Assembly: GCF_900115505.1 (NCBI RefSeq)
Contig: NZ_FOWQ01000001.1
Coordinates: forward strand, 434,001 to 498,000
Direction of reading: 5' to 3'
DNA length: 64,000 nt
Source of the DNA: Geodermatophilus dictyosporus
GTDB taxonomy: Bacteria > Actinomycetota > Actinomycetes > Mycobacteriales > Geodermatophilaceae
Of this stretch, positions 56,836 to 64,000 are shown piece after piece. Position 1 is the stretch's first letter, and every line of letters begins with the position of its first letter. The notes under the pieces are model-generated. The model was given only the letters and a program-made list of their open reading frames with translations, had not been told where the DNA came from and searched no databases. A program made the position numbers and the translations under genes.

Positions 56836-58245
56836 TCAGGGCGCGGCGACGACGAGCACGTCGCGGAAGCCGGGGTCGTGCCGGCTGGTGAAGCCGTACT
56901 CGCCCGGTGCCCCCGGGGCGGGGAAGGTGAGCAGCGCGTGCCCGGGGACGACGACGTCGAAGCCGCCGTCGTCGGCGGTCAGCGTGACCTCGGTGTCGCT
57001 GCTGTTGAAGACCGTGACCCGCGAGCCCGGGGCCACCGGCCGGGGGACGTGGAAGCGCTCGCCGTCGACCAGCACCCCGACGGAGAGCTCCCCGTGGTCG
57101 TGGCCGGCCATCGGGTCGGGCGCCGCCGTCGGGGCAGGCGTGCCCGGTGACGCCGGGGCGGCGGGAGCCGCGGCCGGGCCGGTGGCCGCCTCCGGTGTGC
57201 CGGGCGGGGGCGGGGACGCCGACAGCGCCACCGCGACCGCCACGGTGGCGGCCATCAGCACGACCTCGGCCACCGCCAGCCGGCGGAAGGCGCCCGGCTC
57301 GCCGGCGCGCAGCCGGGGCAGCGTGCCGCGCCGGTGCCGCCACCCGAGCACGCCGAGCGCGACCAGCGCGGCGGTCTTGGCCAGCAGCAGCCACCCGTAG
57401 CCGGTGCCGGCCGCGGCGGCGGGGCCGGCGAGGTCCCCGCCCAGCAGCAGCCAGGCGCCGAGCAGCCCGGAGGCGCCGGTGAGCAGGGAGCAGGCCAGCG
57501 CCACCGCGCTGTACCGGGCCGCGGCCGGGGCGAGGTCGCCGGCGGCGCGGCCGTGCACGAGGAGGGCGGCCAGTCCGCCCACCCACGCCGCCGCGGCGAC
57601 CACGTGCACGGCCAGGCCGGTGACCGCCGGCACGTGGTCGCCGGCCGCGGCGGAGTGCCCGGTGAGGACGACGGGCACGACCAGCCCGGCGAGCGCGGCC
57701 AGCAGCAGCGCGCCGGACGCGGGGGTGCGGCGGCAGCGGCGGGCGAGCAGCGCCACGGCCACGGCGAGCAGCACGACGGTGAGCGCGGCCCGGCCGGCGG
57801 GGGTGCCGGCGAGGAAGGTCCCGAGCACCGTCCCGGTCAGGCCGCCGGGTGCGACGCCCAGCAGGTCGCTGACGGTGAGCAGCGCGGTGAGCGCGGTCGC
57901 CGCCGCCCACGCCGCGGCCCACGCCGCGGCCGCCCGGACCGCCCGCAGCGACGCTCCCGGGAGCACGCCGCCGGGAGCGGGCAGCAGCAAGGCGGCGAAG
58001 AGCAGCGTCCCGACCGTGGCGATCCCGGTGACCCGCGCGGCGAGCCGGGCCACGGGCAGGCCCCACTCGACCGGCGCCCCGGCCCGGGGCAGCCCCGCGG
58101 GCGCCGGGGCCCCGACGGCGCCCCCCACCGCGAGGGCCAGCACGAGGACGCCCAGCACCCCGAGCACCGCCGGCAGCACGCCGGAGGGCAGCCGGCGGGC
58201 CGGGCGGGCGGGCGGGGGCGCCTCCGGCCGCGCGGTGGCGGTCAC
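56836..58245 (-). CDS. CopD-type copper protein with C-terminal cupredoxin-like domain
   Basis: 469 residues. About nine membrane segments form the CopD domain (about 20-340; HVVAAAAWVGGLAALLVHG). A Pro/Ala-rich linker is followed by a C-terminal cupredoxin-like domain of about 100 residues (GERFHVPRPVAPGSRVTVFN, VVVPGHALLTFPAPGAPGEY) with candidate copper ligands His. GTG 58245 overlaps the CopC stop (GTGA). CopD imports copper in the classical model. The extra cupredoxin domain suggests it hands over or senses copper outside the cell. Confidence 0.88.
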   Translation of the reverse strand: MTATARPEAPPPARPARRLPSGVLPAVLGVLGVLVLALAVGGAVGAPAPAGLPRAGAPVEWGLPVARLAARVTGIATVGTLLFAALLLPAPGGVLPGASLRAVRAAAAWAAAWAAATALTALLTVSDLLGVAPGGLTGTVLGTFLAGTPAGRAALTVVLLAVAVALLARRCRRTPASGALLLAALAGLVVPVVLTGHSAAAGDHVPAVTGLAVHVVAAAAWVGGLAALLVHGRAAGDLAPAAARYSAVALACSLLTGASGLLGAWLLLGGDLAGPAAAAGTGYGWLLLAKTAALVALGVLGWRHRRGTLPRLRAGEPGAFRRLAVAEVVLMAATVAVAVALSASPPPPGTPEAATGPAAAPAAPASPGTPAPTAAPDPMAGHDHGELSVGVLVDGERFHVPRPVAPGSRVTVFNSSDTEVTLTADDGGFDVVVPGHALLTFPAPGAPGEYGFTSRHDPGFRDVLVVAAP

Positions 58246-58916
58246 GACCGGCGGCGCAGCGACCGGGTGCCGAGGACCGCGGCCGCGGCCAGCAGCCCGC
58301 CGCCGGCCAGCCAGGCGGGGGAGACGCCCGCCCCGGCGCCGTCCGCCCCGGACGCGGCGGGATCGGACGCGGCGGGATCGGACGCGGCGGGATCGGACGC
58401 GGCGGGATCGGACGTGGCGGGATCCGCCGCAGCGGGAGCGGCCGGAGCGGGCGCGGCCGGCGGTGCGGTGGACGGGGGACGGCCGGCCGTCGGTGCGGCG
58501 GTGGCGGGTCCGGTGACGGTGAAGGAGAAGGCGCCCTCCAGCGGGTGCCCGTCGGAGGAGGTGACCCGCCACTCGACGGTGTAGCCGCCGGCCGGGAGGT
58601 CCGCGCGCAGCGGCTGGACGACGGTGCTGCCCGCGAGCGCGGCCGGACCCTCCGACACCGCGGCGCCGTCGGGCCCGCTCACCAGCACCTGCGTGCCCAG
58701 CGCCTGGGCCGGGGCGCTCAGCTGCAGCTCCACCTGCGCCGGCGCCGGCACGGTGGCCCCGGCCGCCGGGACGCTGCCCACCAGCTCGTCGTGCGCCGCC
58801 GCCGGTGCCACGCCGGTGCCGAGCAGGACGAGCGCCGCACCCAGCACCAGGAGCAGTGCGGCAGGGCGGTGGAGGGCGGTGTCCCGCGCGGGGGCGGGGG
58901 TGCGGTGGACGCGCAT
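58242..58916 (-). CDS. CopC-type copper-binding protein, membrane-anchored
   Basis: 224 residues. A signal peptide ends at AAA before H42, so the mature protein begins with the copper-ligating His (HDELVGSVPAAG). WRVTSSDGHPLEGAFSF provides the conserved Asp and His of the second site. A Pro/Ala/Asp repeat linker encoded by five 15-base units follows (58351-58425), then a C-terminal membrane helix (LAGGGLLAAAAVLGTRSLRRRS). It passes copper(II) to the CopD-type protein. The two genes overlap and form an operon. Confidence 0.9.
   Translation of the reverse strand: MRVHRTPAPARDTALHRPAALLLVLGAALVLLGTGVAPAAAHDELVGSVPAAGATVPAPAQVELQLSAPAQALGTQVLVSGPDGAAVSEGPAALAGSTVVQPLRADLPAGGYTVEWRVTSSDGHPLEGAFSFTVTGPATAAPTAGRPPSTAPPAAPAPAAPAAADPATSDPAASDPAASDPAASDPAASGADGAGAGVSPAWLAGGGLLAAAAVLGTRSLRRRS
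58351..58425. repeat. 15-bp tandem repeat in copC (5 copies)
   Basis: Four exact copies of GACGCGGCGGGATCG and one with two changes (GACGTGGCGGGATCC), encoding the DPAAS linker on the minus strand. The unit is in frame, so its number can vary. Confidence 0.9.
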
Positions 58917-59185
58917 GACCGGTGTTCGGCCGCCGGCCGCCCGGTGGATTGCACCCGATCGGGTGTGAACCGATCCGGAGTCCCACGACGAAGGCAGCGG
59001 TGGACGGCCCGGGACTCCGCACACGAGCGGAGGGGGGACCCGACCGGTCCGAGGGGTCCTGCGGGACCCCGGCCGCGGGCGCAGGGACGCGTCCGCGGTG
59101 CACGGCGGACCCGGTTCCCAACCGTGTCCGCGTGCCGTCACCCCCGGGTGCCGGCACGACCCCACCACTCCCGGAGGAGCCCACT

Positions 59186-59950
59186 GTGCGCAAGGCACTC
59201 GCCGTCCCCACCATCGCCCTCGCCGCGGCCGCGTTCCCGCTGCTGACCCTGTCGCCCGCCCTGGCGGACGACCACGGCGGCAGCTACCAGGCCGACCTGG
59301 CCGCCCTCAACGGCTCCGGTGTCAGCGGCACCGGCATGGTGACCCTCGACGGCACCACGGCCACGGTCATGGTCGAGGCGACCGGCCTGCTCGAGGGCGC
59401 TCCCCACGCCCAGCACTTCCACATCGCCGCGCAGGGCCAGTGCCCGACCGACGCCGACGACGAGAACGGCGACGGCTTCGTCAGCGTCACCGAGGGCGCG
59501 CCCTACTACGGCGCGATCGGCTCGTCGCTGACCACCAGCGGCGACACCTCGCCCGACAGCGGCCTGGCGATCGACCGCTTCCCGACCGAGGGCACGATCA
59601 GCTACGAGCGCACCTTCGAGGTCTCGCAGGAGACGGCCGACTCCTTCGCCGCCGGCACCGCGGTGCTGGTCCTGCACGGCGTCGACGAGAACGGCAGCGG
59701 CACCTACGACGGCGACGTCATGAGCGACCTCGACCCGTCGCTGCCGATGGAGGCCACCGCCCCGGCCGCCTGCGCCCCGCTGGTCTCCGCCCAGATGGGC
59801 ACCGCGCCCCACGGCGGCGCCGAGACCGGTGGGGGCAGCACCGCCGGCGTCGAGCAGCAGGCCGTGATCGGGGTGGGCGCCCTCGCCCTCGCCGGTGCGG
59901 CCGCCGCCGGCGTCGTGGGCTACCGCCGCCGCCAGGCCGACCAGGCCTGA
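59186..59950 (+). CDS. Secreted CHRD-domain protein with sorting-signal-like end
   Basis: 254 residues. A signal peptide (MRKALAVPTIALAAAAFPLL, cleavage near ALA-DD at 27) precedes a CHRD-like domain (SYQADLAALNGSGVSGTGM, HAQHFHIAAQGQCP, DRFPTEGTISY). The C-terminus has GAETG near residue 223, a hydrophobic segment (VIGVGALALAGAAAAGVVGY) and a positive tail (RRRQADQA), the layout of a sortase substrate with a motif close to LAxTG. The sortase-like gene follows after 73 bases. CHRD domains have no known enzymatic role. The HFH and a Cys pair may bind metal. A GGAGGAG site lies 7 bases upstream of the GTG. Confidence 0.83.
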   Translation: MRKALAVPTIALAAAAFPLLTLSPALADDHGGSYQADLAALNGSGVSGTGMVTLDGTTATVMVEATGLLEGAPHAQHFHIAAQGQCPTDADDENGDGFVSVTEGAPYYGAIGSSLTTSGDTSPDSGLAIDRFPTEGTISYERTFEVSQETADSFAAGTAVLVLHGVDENGSGTYDGDVMSDLDPSLPMEATAPAACAPLVSAQMGTAPHGGAETGGGSTAGVEQQAVIGVGALALAGAAAAGVVGYRRRQADQA

Positions 59951-59957
59951 CCCTGCC

Positions 59958-59995
59958 GGCCGGGCCGCGCGGGATCCCTCCCGCGCGGCCCGGCC
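59958..59995. terminator. Perfect 17-bp hairpin between CHRD and sortase genes
   Basis: GGCCGGGCCGCGCGGGA and its exact reverse complement around a TCCC loop. It lies 7 bases after the CHRD gene stop. No T-run follows, so it may attenuate sortase transcription or block ribosome access only partially. Confidence 0.7.
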
Positions 59996-60023
59996 CCGGC
60001 CCCCGTCTCCCGAGAGGACCGCT

Positions 60024-60743
60024 GTGACCGAGCCCCCCGCCCGCCGCAGGTCCCGCACCTGGCTGGTCCTCGCCGCCGTGCTGGCCGTCGTCGGCGTCGG
60101 TGCCCTCGTCGTGGCACTGACCGGGCAGCGCAGCGCCCCCACCCCGGCCGCGGCCCCCACCGCCGTGGGCTCCTCCGCCGTGGGCTCCTCCGCCGTGGCC
60201 TCCTCCGCGCCCTCCACCGTGCCGCCGCCCACCCCACCTCCCGCCCCGGACACGACCCCCGCCGACGCCCCGGCCGACGTGGCCGAGCCGGTGTCGGTCG
60301 GCATCCCCGAAATCGGGGTGAGCAGCGACCTGCTGCGGCTGGGCCTCAACGACGACGGCACCGTCGAGGTGCCGCCGCTGGCCCCCGACGACCGGGCGGG
60401 CTGGTACGAGAACGGCCCCGCGCCCGGCGCGGTGGGCCCGGCGGTCCTGCTGGGGCACGTCGACTCCGCCGAGTGGGGGCCGGGCGTCTTCTTCGACCTC
60501 GGCGCGCTCGCGCCCGGCGACGAGGTCGAGGTGTCCCGCGCCGACGGCACGGTCGCGGTGTTCGCCGTCGACCGGGTCGAGCGGCACGCCAAGGACGACT
60601 TCCCGACCGTCGCGGTCTACGGCAACACCGACGACGCCCAGCTGCGGCTGATCACCTGCGGCGGCGCCTTCGACCCCGGGGCGGGCAGCTACGAGGACAA
60701 CGTCGTCGCCTTCGCCACGCTGGTCGGCACCCGCCCGGCCTGA
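60024..60743 (+). CDS. Class F-like sortase
   Basis: 239 residues. A basic N-terminus, membrane anchor (TWLVLAAVLAVVGVGALVVAL) and Ser/Pro/Ala-rich stem precede the sortase beta-barrel from residue 90. Catalytic His H145 (LLGHVDS) and Cys C212 (LITCGG) are present, with the substrate-contact end GSYEDNVVAFATL where the usual Arg position reads Asn. It joins proteins to the cell wall or to lipid II by transpeptidation outside the membrane. The neighbouring CHRD protein, with its GAETG end, is the likely substrate. GAGAGGA precedes the GTG. Confidence 0.88.
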   Translation: MTEPPARRRSRTWLVLAAVLAVVGVGALVVALTGQRSAPTPAAAPTAVGSSAVGSSAVASSAPSTVPPPTPPPAPDTTPADAPADVAEPVSVGIPEIGVSSDLLRLGLNDDGTVEVPPLAPDDRAGWYENGPAPGAVGPAVLLGHVDSAEWGPGVFFDLGALAPGDEVEVSRADGTVAVFAVDRVERHAKDDFPTVAVYGNTDDAQLRLITCGGAFDPGAGSYEDNVVAFATLVGTRPA

Positions 60744-60906
60744 GCCGGGGTCAGGAGCGCAGGTGGGCCGGCGCGGCGAGCACCCGGCCGTTGCGGTCCT
60801 CGTCGCTCCTGCCGACGAGGCTGGCGGCGGTGCGGTCACGGTCGCGTCCTGCTGCCCGGCCGGTGCGCTGTCGGGCTTCCCCGACACGGCTCGTCCGCCG
60901 TCCGTC

Positions 60907-62109
60907 CTAGGAGCCGGCGGCGAGGAGGTCGACGGTCTGGCGGGCCATCTCCAGCTCCTCGTCGGTGGGCACCACGAGGACGGCGACCGGGCTGCCGTCG
61001 GCCGAGACCCGGCGCCCGCCCGGGGCGCGGACGGCGTTGCGCTCCTCGTCGAGCCGGATGCCCAGCGTCTCCAGCCCGGCCAGCGAGGCGGCGCGGACGA
61101 CGGCGTCGTTCTCCCCGATGCCGCCGGTGAAGGCGATCGCGTCGGTGCGGCCCAGCACGGCCAGGTAGGCGCCCACGTACTTGCGCACCCGGTGGCAGAA
61201 CACGTCGAGGGCCAGCGCGGCCGCCTCGTCGCCGTCGGCGATGCGCCGGTGCACCTCCCGCAGGTCGTTGGTGCCGGCCAGCGCGAGCATCCCGCTGGAG
61301 GAGTTCAGCGCCCGGTCGACCTCGGCCGGGGACAGGCCCGCCACCCGGTGCAGGTGCGCGACGACGGCGGGGTCGAGGTCGCCCGAGCGGGTGCCCATGA
61401 CCAGCCCCTCCAGCGGCGTCATCCCCATGGACGTCTCGACGCTGCGACCCCCGGCGACGGCGGTGGCGCTGGCCCCGTTGCCCAGGTGCAGCACCACCGT
61501 GTTCGTCTCGGACAGGGGCCGGCCCAGCAGCTCGGCGGCGGCGCGGGAGACGTGGGCGTGCGAGGCGCCGTGGAAGCCGTAGCGGCGCACCCCGTGCTCG
61601 CGGGCCCACTGGGGCGGCACCGCGTAGGTGTGCGCGTGCGGCGGCAGCGTGGCGTGGAAGGCGGTGTCGAACACCGCCACGTGCGGCAGGCCGGGGAAGG
61701 CCCGCCGGGCCACCTCGATGCCGACGGCGTTGACCGGGTTGTGCAGCGGCGCCAGCGTGGCCAGCTCGCGCACCGCGCGGACGACGTCGTCGTCGATGCG
61801 CACGGGCGCGGAGAACCGGTCGCCGCCGTGCACGACGCGGTGGGCGACGGCGGTCAGGCCGGCGTCGGCCAGCGACGGTCCGGAGTGCTCGAAGGCCTCC
61901 AGCGCCGCGGCCAGCGCGCCGGCGTGGTCGGGCAGCGGGCGCTCCACCACCGACGGCTCGCCACCGGCCCGGGAGTGGGTGAGCCGGCCCGAGGGCTGCC
62001 CGACCCGCTCGGCCAGCCCCCACGCCAGCGCCTGGCCGGCGCCGACGTCGACCAGCCGGTACTTCAGCGACGACGAGCCGCAGTTGACGACGAGCACCCG
62101 CCCGGTCAC
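60907..62109 (-). CDS. ackA: Acetate kinase AckA
   Basis: 400 residues. VLVVNCGSSSLKYRL at the N-terminus, HRVVHGGDRFSAP, FDTAFHATLPPHAHTYAVP, GFHGASHAHV and FTGGIGEND are the acetate kinase blocks; the family Arg residues for acetyl phosphate are present. It makes ATP and acetate from acetyl phosphate, together with Pta upstream. GTG 62109 overlaps the pta stop (GTGA), so translation is coupled. Confidence 0.95.
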   Translation of the reverse strand: MTGRVLVVNCGSSSLKYRLVDVGAGQALAWGLAERVGQPSGRLTHSRAGGEPSVVERPLPDHAGALAAALEAFEHSGPSLADAGLTAVAHRVVHGGDRFSAPVRIDDDVVRAVRELATLAPLHNPVNAVGIEVARRAFPGLPHVAVFDTAFHATLPPHAHTYAVPPQWAREHGVRRYGFHGASHAHVSRAAAELLGRPLSETNTVVLHLGNGASATAVAGGRSVETSMGMTPLEGLVMGTRSGDLDPAVVAHLHRVAGLSPAEVDRALNSSSGMLALAGTNDLREVHRRIADGDEAAALALDVFCHRVRKYVGAYLAVLGRTDAIAFTGGIGENDAVVRAASLAGLETLGIRLDEERNAVRAPGGRRVSADGSPVAVLVVPTDEELEMARQTVDLLAAGS

Positions 62110-64000
62110 GACTGCGCCTGGATGGCGGTGATCGCCACGGTGTTGACGATGTCCTGCACCGTCGCGCCCCGGGACAGGTCGTTGACCGGCCGGCGCAGTC
62201 CCTGCAGCACCGGGCCGACCGCCACCGCGCCGGCACTGCGCTGCACCGCCTTGTAGGTGTTGTTGCCGGTGTTGAGGTCGGGGAAGACGAACACGGTGGC
62301 CCGCCCGGCCACCTCGCTGCTGGGCAGCTTGGTGCGCGCCACCCCGGCGTCGACGGCGGCGTCGTACTGGATCGGCCCCTCCACCGGCAGGCCGGGCGCG
62401 CGCGAGCGCACCAGCTCGGTGGCCGCGCGCACCCGCTCGACGTCCTCGCCGCTGCCCGAGGTGCCGGTGGAGTAGGACAGCATCGCCACCCGAGGCTCGA
62501 CGCCGAAGCGCGCCGCCGTCCCCGCCGAGGTGACCGCGATCTCGGCCAGCTGCCCGGCGTCGGGGTGCACGTTGACCGCGCAGTCGCCGTAGACCACCAC
62601 CCGGTCGGCCAGGCACATGAAGAACACGCTGGACACCAGCGAGACGCCCTCGGTGGTCCTGATCAGCTCCAGCGCCGGGCGGATGGTCTGCGCGGTGGTG
62701 TGCGTGGCGCCGGAGACCATGCCGTCGGCCAGGCCCAGGGCGACCATCAGCGTGCCGGCGTAGGAGACGTCGACGACCAGGTCGCGGGCGGCGTCCATGG
62801 TCACGCCGCGGTGCGCCCGCCGCCGCGCGTACTCCACCGCCAGCCGCTCGCGCAGCTCCGGGTCGCACGGGTCGAGCAGCCGCGCCCCGGCCACGTCGAC
62901 CCCGGCCCGGGCGGCGGCGGCGCGCACCTCGGCGGCGTCGCCGAGCAGGGTCAGGTCGACCACGCCGCGGCGCAGCAGCCGCTCGGCGGCGCGCAGCACC
63001 CGCTCGTCGGTGCCCTCGGGGAGGACGACGTGGCGGCGGTCGGCGCGGGCCCGGTCGAGCAGCTCGTACTCGAACATCAGCGGCGTGGTCACCCGCGGCC
63101 GGGCCACCGCGGTGCGGTCGAGCAGCTCCTCTCCGTCGACGTGCTCCTCCACCAGCGCCAGCGCCACGTCGACCTTGCGCGGCGCCCCCGGCCCGATCCG
63201 GCCCGGCGCAGACCCGGCCAGCGTCGCGGTCGCGTAGGTGTCCTGGTCGGTGACCACCACGGGGACGACCGCGGGCAGCCGCTCGACCAGGCGCATGACC
63301 GACTCGGCCGGCGCGATGCCGCCGGTGAGCACCAGCCCGGCGGGGGCGGGCAGACCGCCGGACAGGTGCGCGGCCAGCACCCCGAGGACGACGTCGGCGC
63401 GGTCGCCGGGGGTGATCACCACGACGTCGTCGACCAGCCGCTCGAGCAGGTTGGGGATGGTCATGGCGGCCACCAGCACGCCCGAGGTCTCCCGGCCCAG
63501 CGCCGCGTCGTCGCCGGCGAGCACGCGGGCGTCGCAGGCCCGCGCCACCTCGGCCACGGTGGGCGCGGTCAGCACCGGCGCCTCGGGCAGCACGTAGACC
63601 GGCACCCCGCCGCCGCCGACCCGCTCCCGCACGGCCGGCAGCAGCCGCGGCGGCACCCGGTTGGCCACGACGGCGACCACCTCGCCGCCGGCCGCCCGCA
63701 CGGCGGTCTCCCCGACGCCGACGGCGACCGCGACGTCGCCGGGGTCGCGGTCGCGGCCGGAGACGACGCACAGCACCGGCAGCCCCAGGTTGGCCGCGAT
63801 GCGGGCGTTGAGCGCCAGCTCGCGGGAGGCACCGGCCTCGCTGAAGTCCGAGCCGACGACCAGCACCCGGTCGCAGCGCGCCGCCAGCGCGCGGTAGCGG
63901 GCCACGATCTCCGACAGCGCCCGGTCCTCGTCGGCGAGGACCTCGGCGTAGGGCACCCCGACGCAGCCCTCCTCGGGCAGCGCGGTGGGCGAGCGGGGCA
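62106..64000 (-). CDS. pta: Phosphate acetyltransferase Pta, 5' end outside window
   Basis: At least 631 residues; the frame stays open to the right edge, so the start lies outside. The N-terminal P-loop-like/DRTGG part is visible (RVLVVGSDFSEAG, then LTGGIAPAESVMRLVERLP), followed by the PTA_PTB catalytic domain (VVLPEGTDERVLRAAERLL to VFPDLNTGNNTYKAVQRS). It converts acetyl-CoA and phosphate to acetyl phosphate. Length fits the long enteric-type Pta with regulatory N-terminus. It is co-transcribed with ackA. Confidence 0.95.
   Translation of the reverse strand, partial: PRSPTALPEEGCVGVPYAEVLADEDRALSEIVARYRALAARCDRVLVVGSDFSEAGASRELALNARIAANLGLPVLCVVSGRDRDPGDVAVAVGVGETAVRAAGGEVVAVVANRVPPRLLPAVRERVGGGGVPVYVLPEAPVLTAPTVAEVARACDARVLAGDDAALGRETSGVLVAAMTIPNLLERLVDDVVVITPGDRADVVLGVLAAHLSGGLPAPAGLVLTGGIAPAESVMRLVERLPAVVPVVVTDQDTYATATLAGSAPGRIGPGAPRKVDVALALVEEHVDGEELLDRTAVARPRVTTPLMFEYELLDRARADRRHVVLPEGTDERVLRAAERLLRRGVVDLTLLGDAAEVRAAAARAGVDVAGARLLDPCDPELRERLAVEYARRRAHRGVTMDAARDLVVDVSYAGTLMVALGLADGMVSGATHTTAQTIRPALELIRTTEGVSLVSSVFFMCLADRVVVYGDCAVNVHPDAGQLAEIAVTSAGTAARFGVEPRVAMLSYSTGTSGSGEDVERVRAATELVRSRAPGLPVEGPIQYDAAVDAGVARTKLPSSEVAGRATVFVFPDLNTGNNTYKAVQRSAGAVAVGPVLQGLRRPVNDLSRGATVQDIVNTVAITAIQAQS

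Overview
The window comes from a high-GC actinobacterium, most likely Geodermatophilaceae (Blastococcus, Geodermatophilus or Modestobacter). The reasons are very high GC with many GTG starts, mycothiol genes (mshC, a mycothiol-dependent isomerase-type protein), actinobacteria-restricted families (DUF3090, SCO1664-type, DUF5703, PAC2), a MftR-type regulator beside mycofactocin-coupled SDRs, and an IdeR/DtxR-type iron box. The genus is an inference from gene content only.

The window has an accessory left part and a core right part. Bases 1-10.4 kb look like the end of an extracellular contractile injection system (eCIS) type locus. It holds a partial unknown protein, a 1,260-residue DUF4157 protein that also carries an HNH-nuclease-like motif, a TPR protein, a Cys-rich coiled-coil protein with a Pro-rich tail, a small unknown protein, a BTAD/SARP-like regulator and an FAD oxidoreductase. 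No sheath, tube or baseplate gene is inside the window, so the eCIS link is an inference.

Bases 10.5-29.4 kb look like a tandem accretion island built on tRNA-Leu(GAG) (29416-29500, minus strand). Five copies of a short att-like sequence, matching the tRNA 3' end and in four cases its downstream hairpin, lie near 10.7, 18.5, 18.6, 20.1 and 29.4 kb. One intact tyrosine recombinase sits next to the tRNA, and two decayed recombinase tails sit next to the att copies at 18.5 and 10.7 kb. The modules between them carry a GDPD, a VWA/MoxR pair, a mycofactocin-coupled SDR array (two intact and three decayed copies) divergent from a MftR-like regulator with a shared operator-like box, a MaoC-like protein, a short UvrA-like ABC ATPase, an SRPBCC protein, a DHA2-type MFS exporter, and an SDR/TetR pair.

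From 29.5 kb onward the genes look like ordinary chromosome: a GGDEF protein, M20 peptidase, LysR, Asp/Glu racemase, surE, an iron-boxed DUF2470 protein, recD2-type helicase, aldo/keto reductase, uppP, the phosphatase/DUF3090/SCO1664 trio, a SorC-type regulator divergent from glpD-glpF-glpK, mshC-dgt, PAC2, cobalamin-dependent metH, copC-copD divergent from a CHRD-protein/sortase pair, and ackA-pta (pta runs off the right end).
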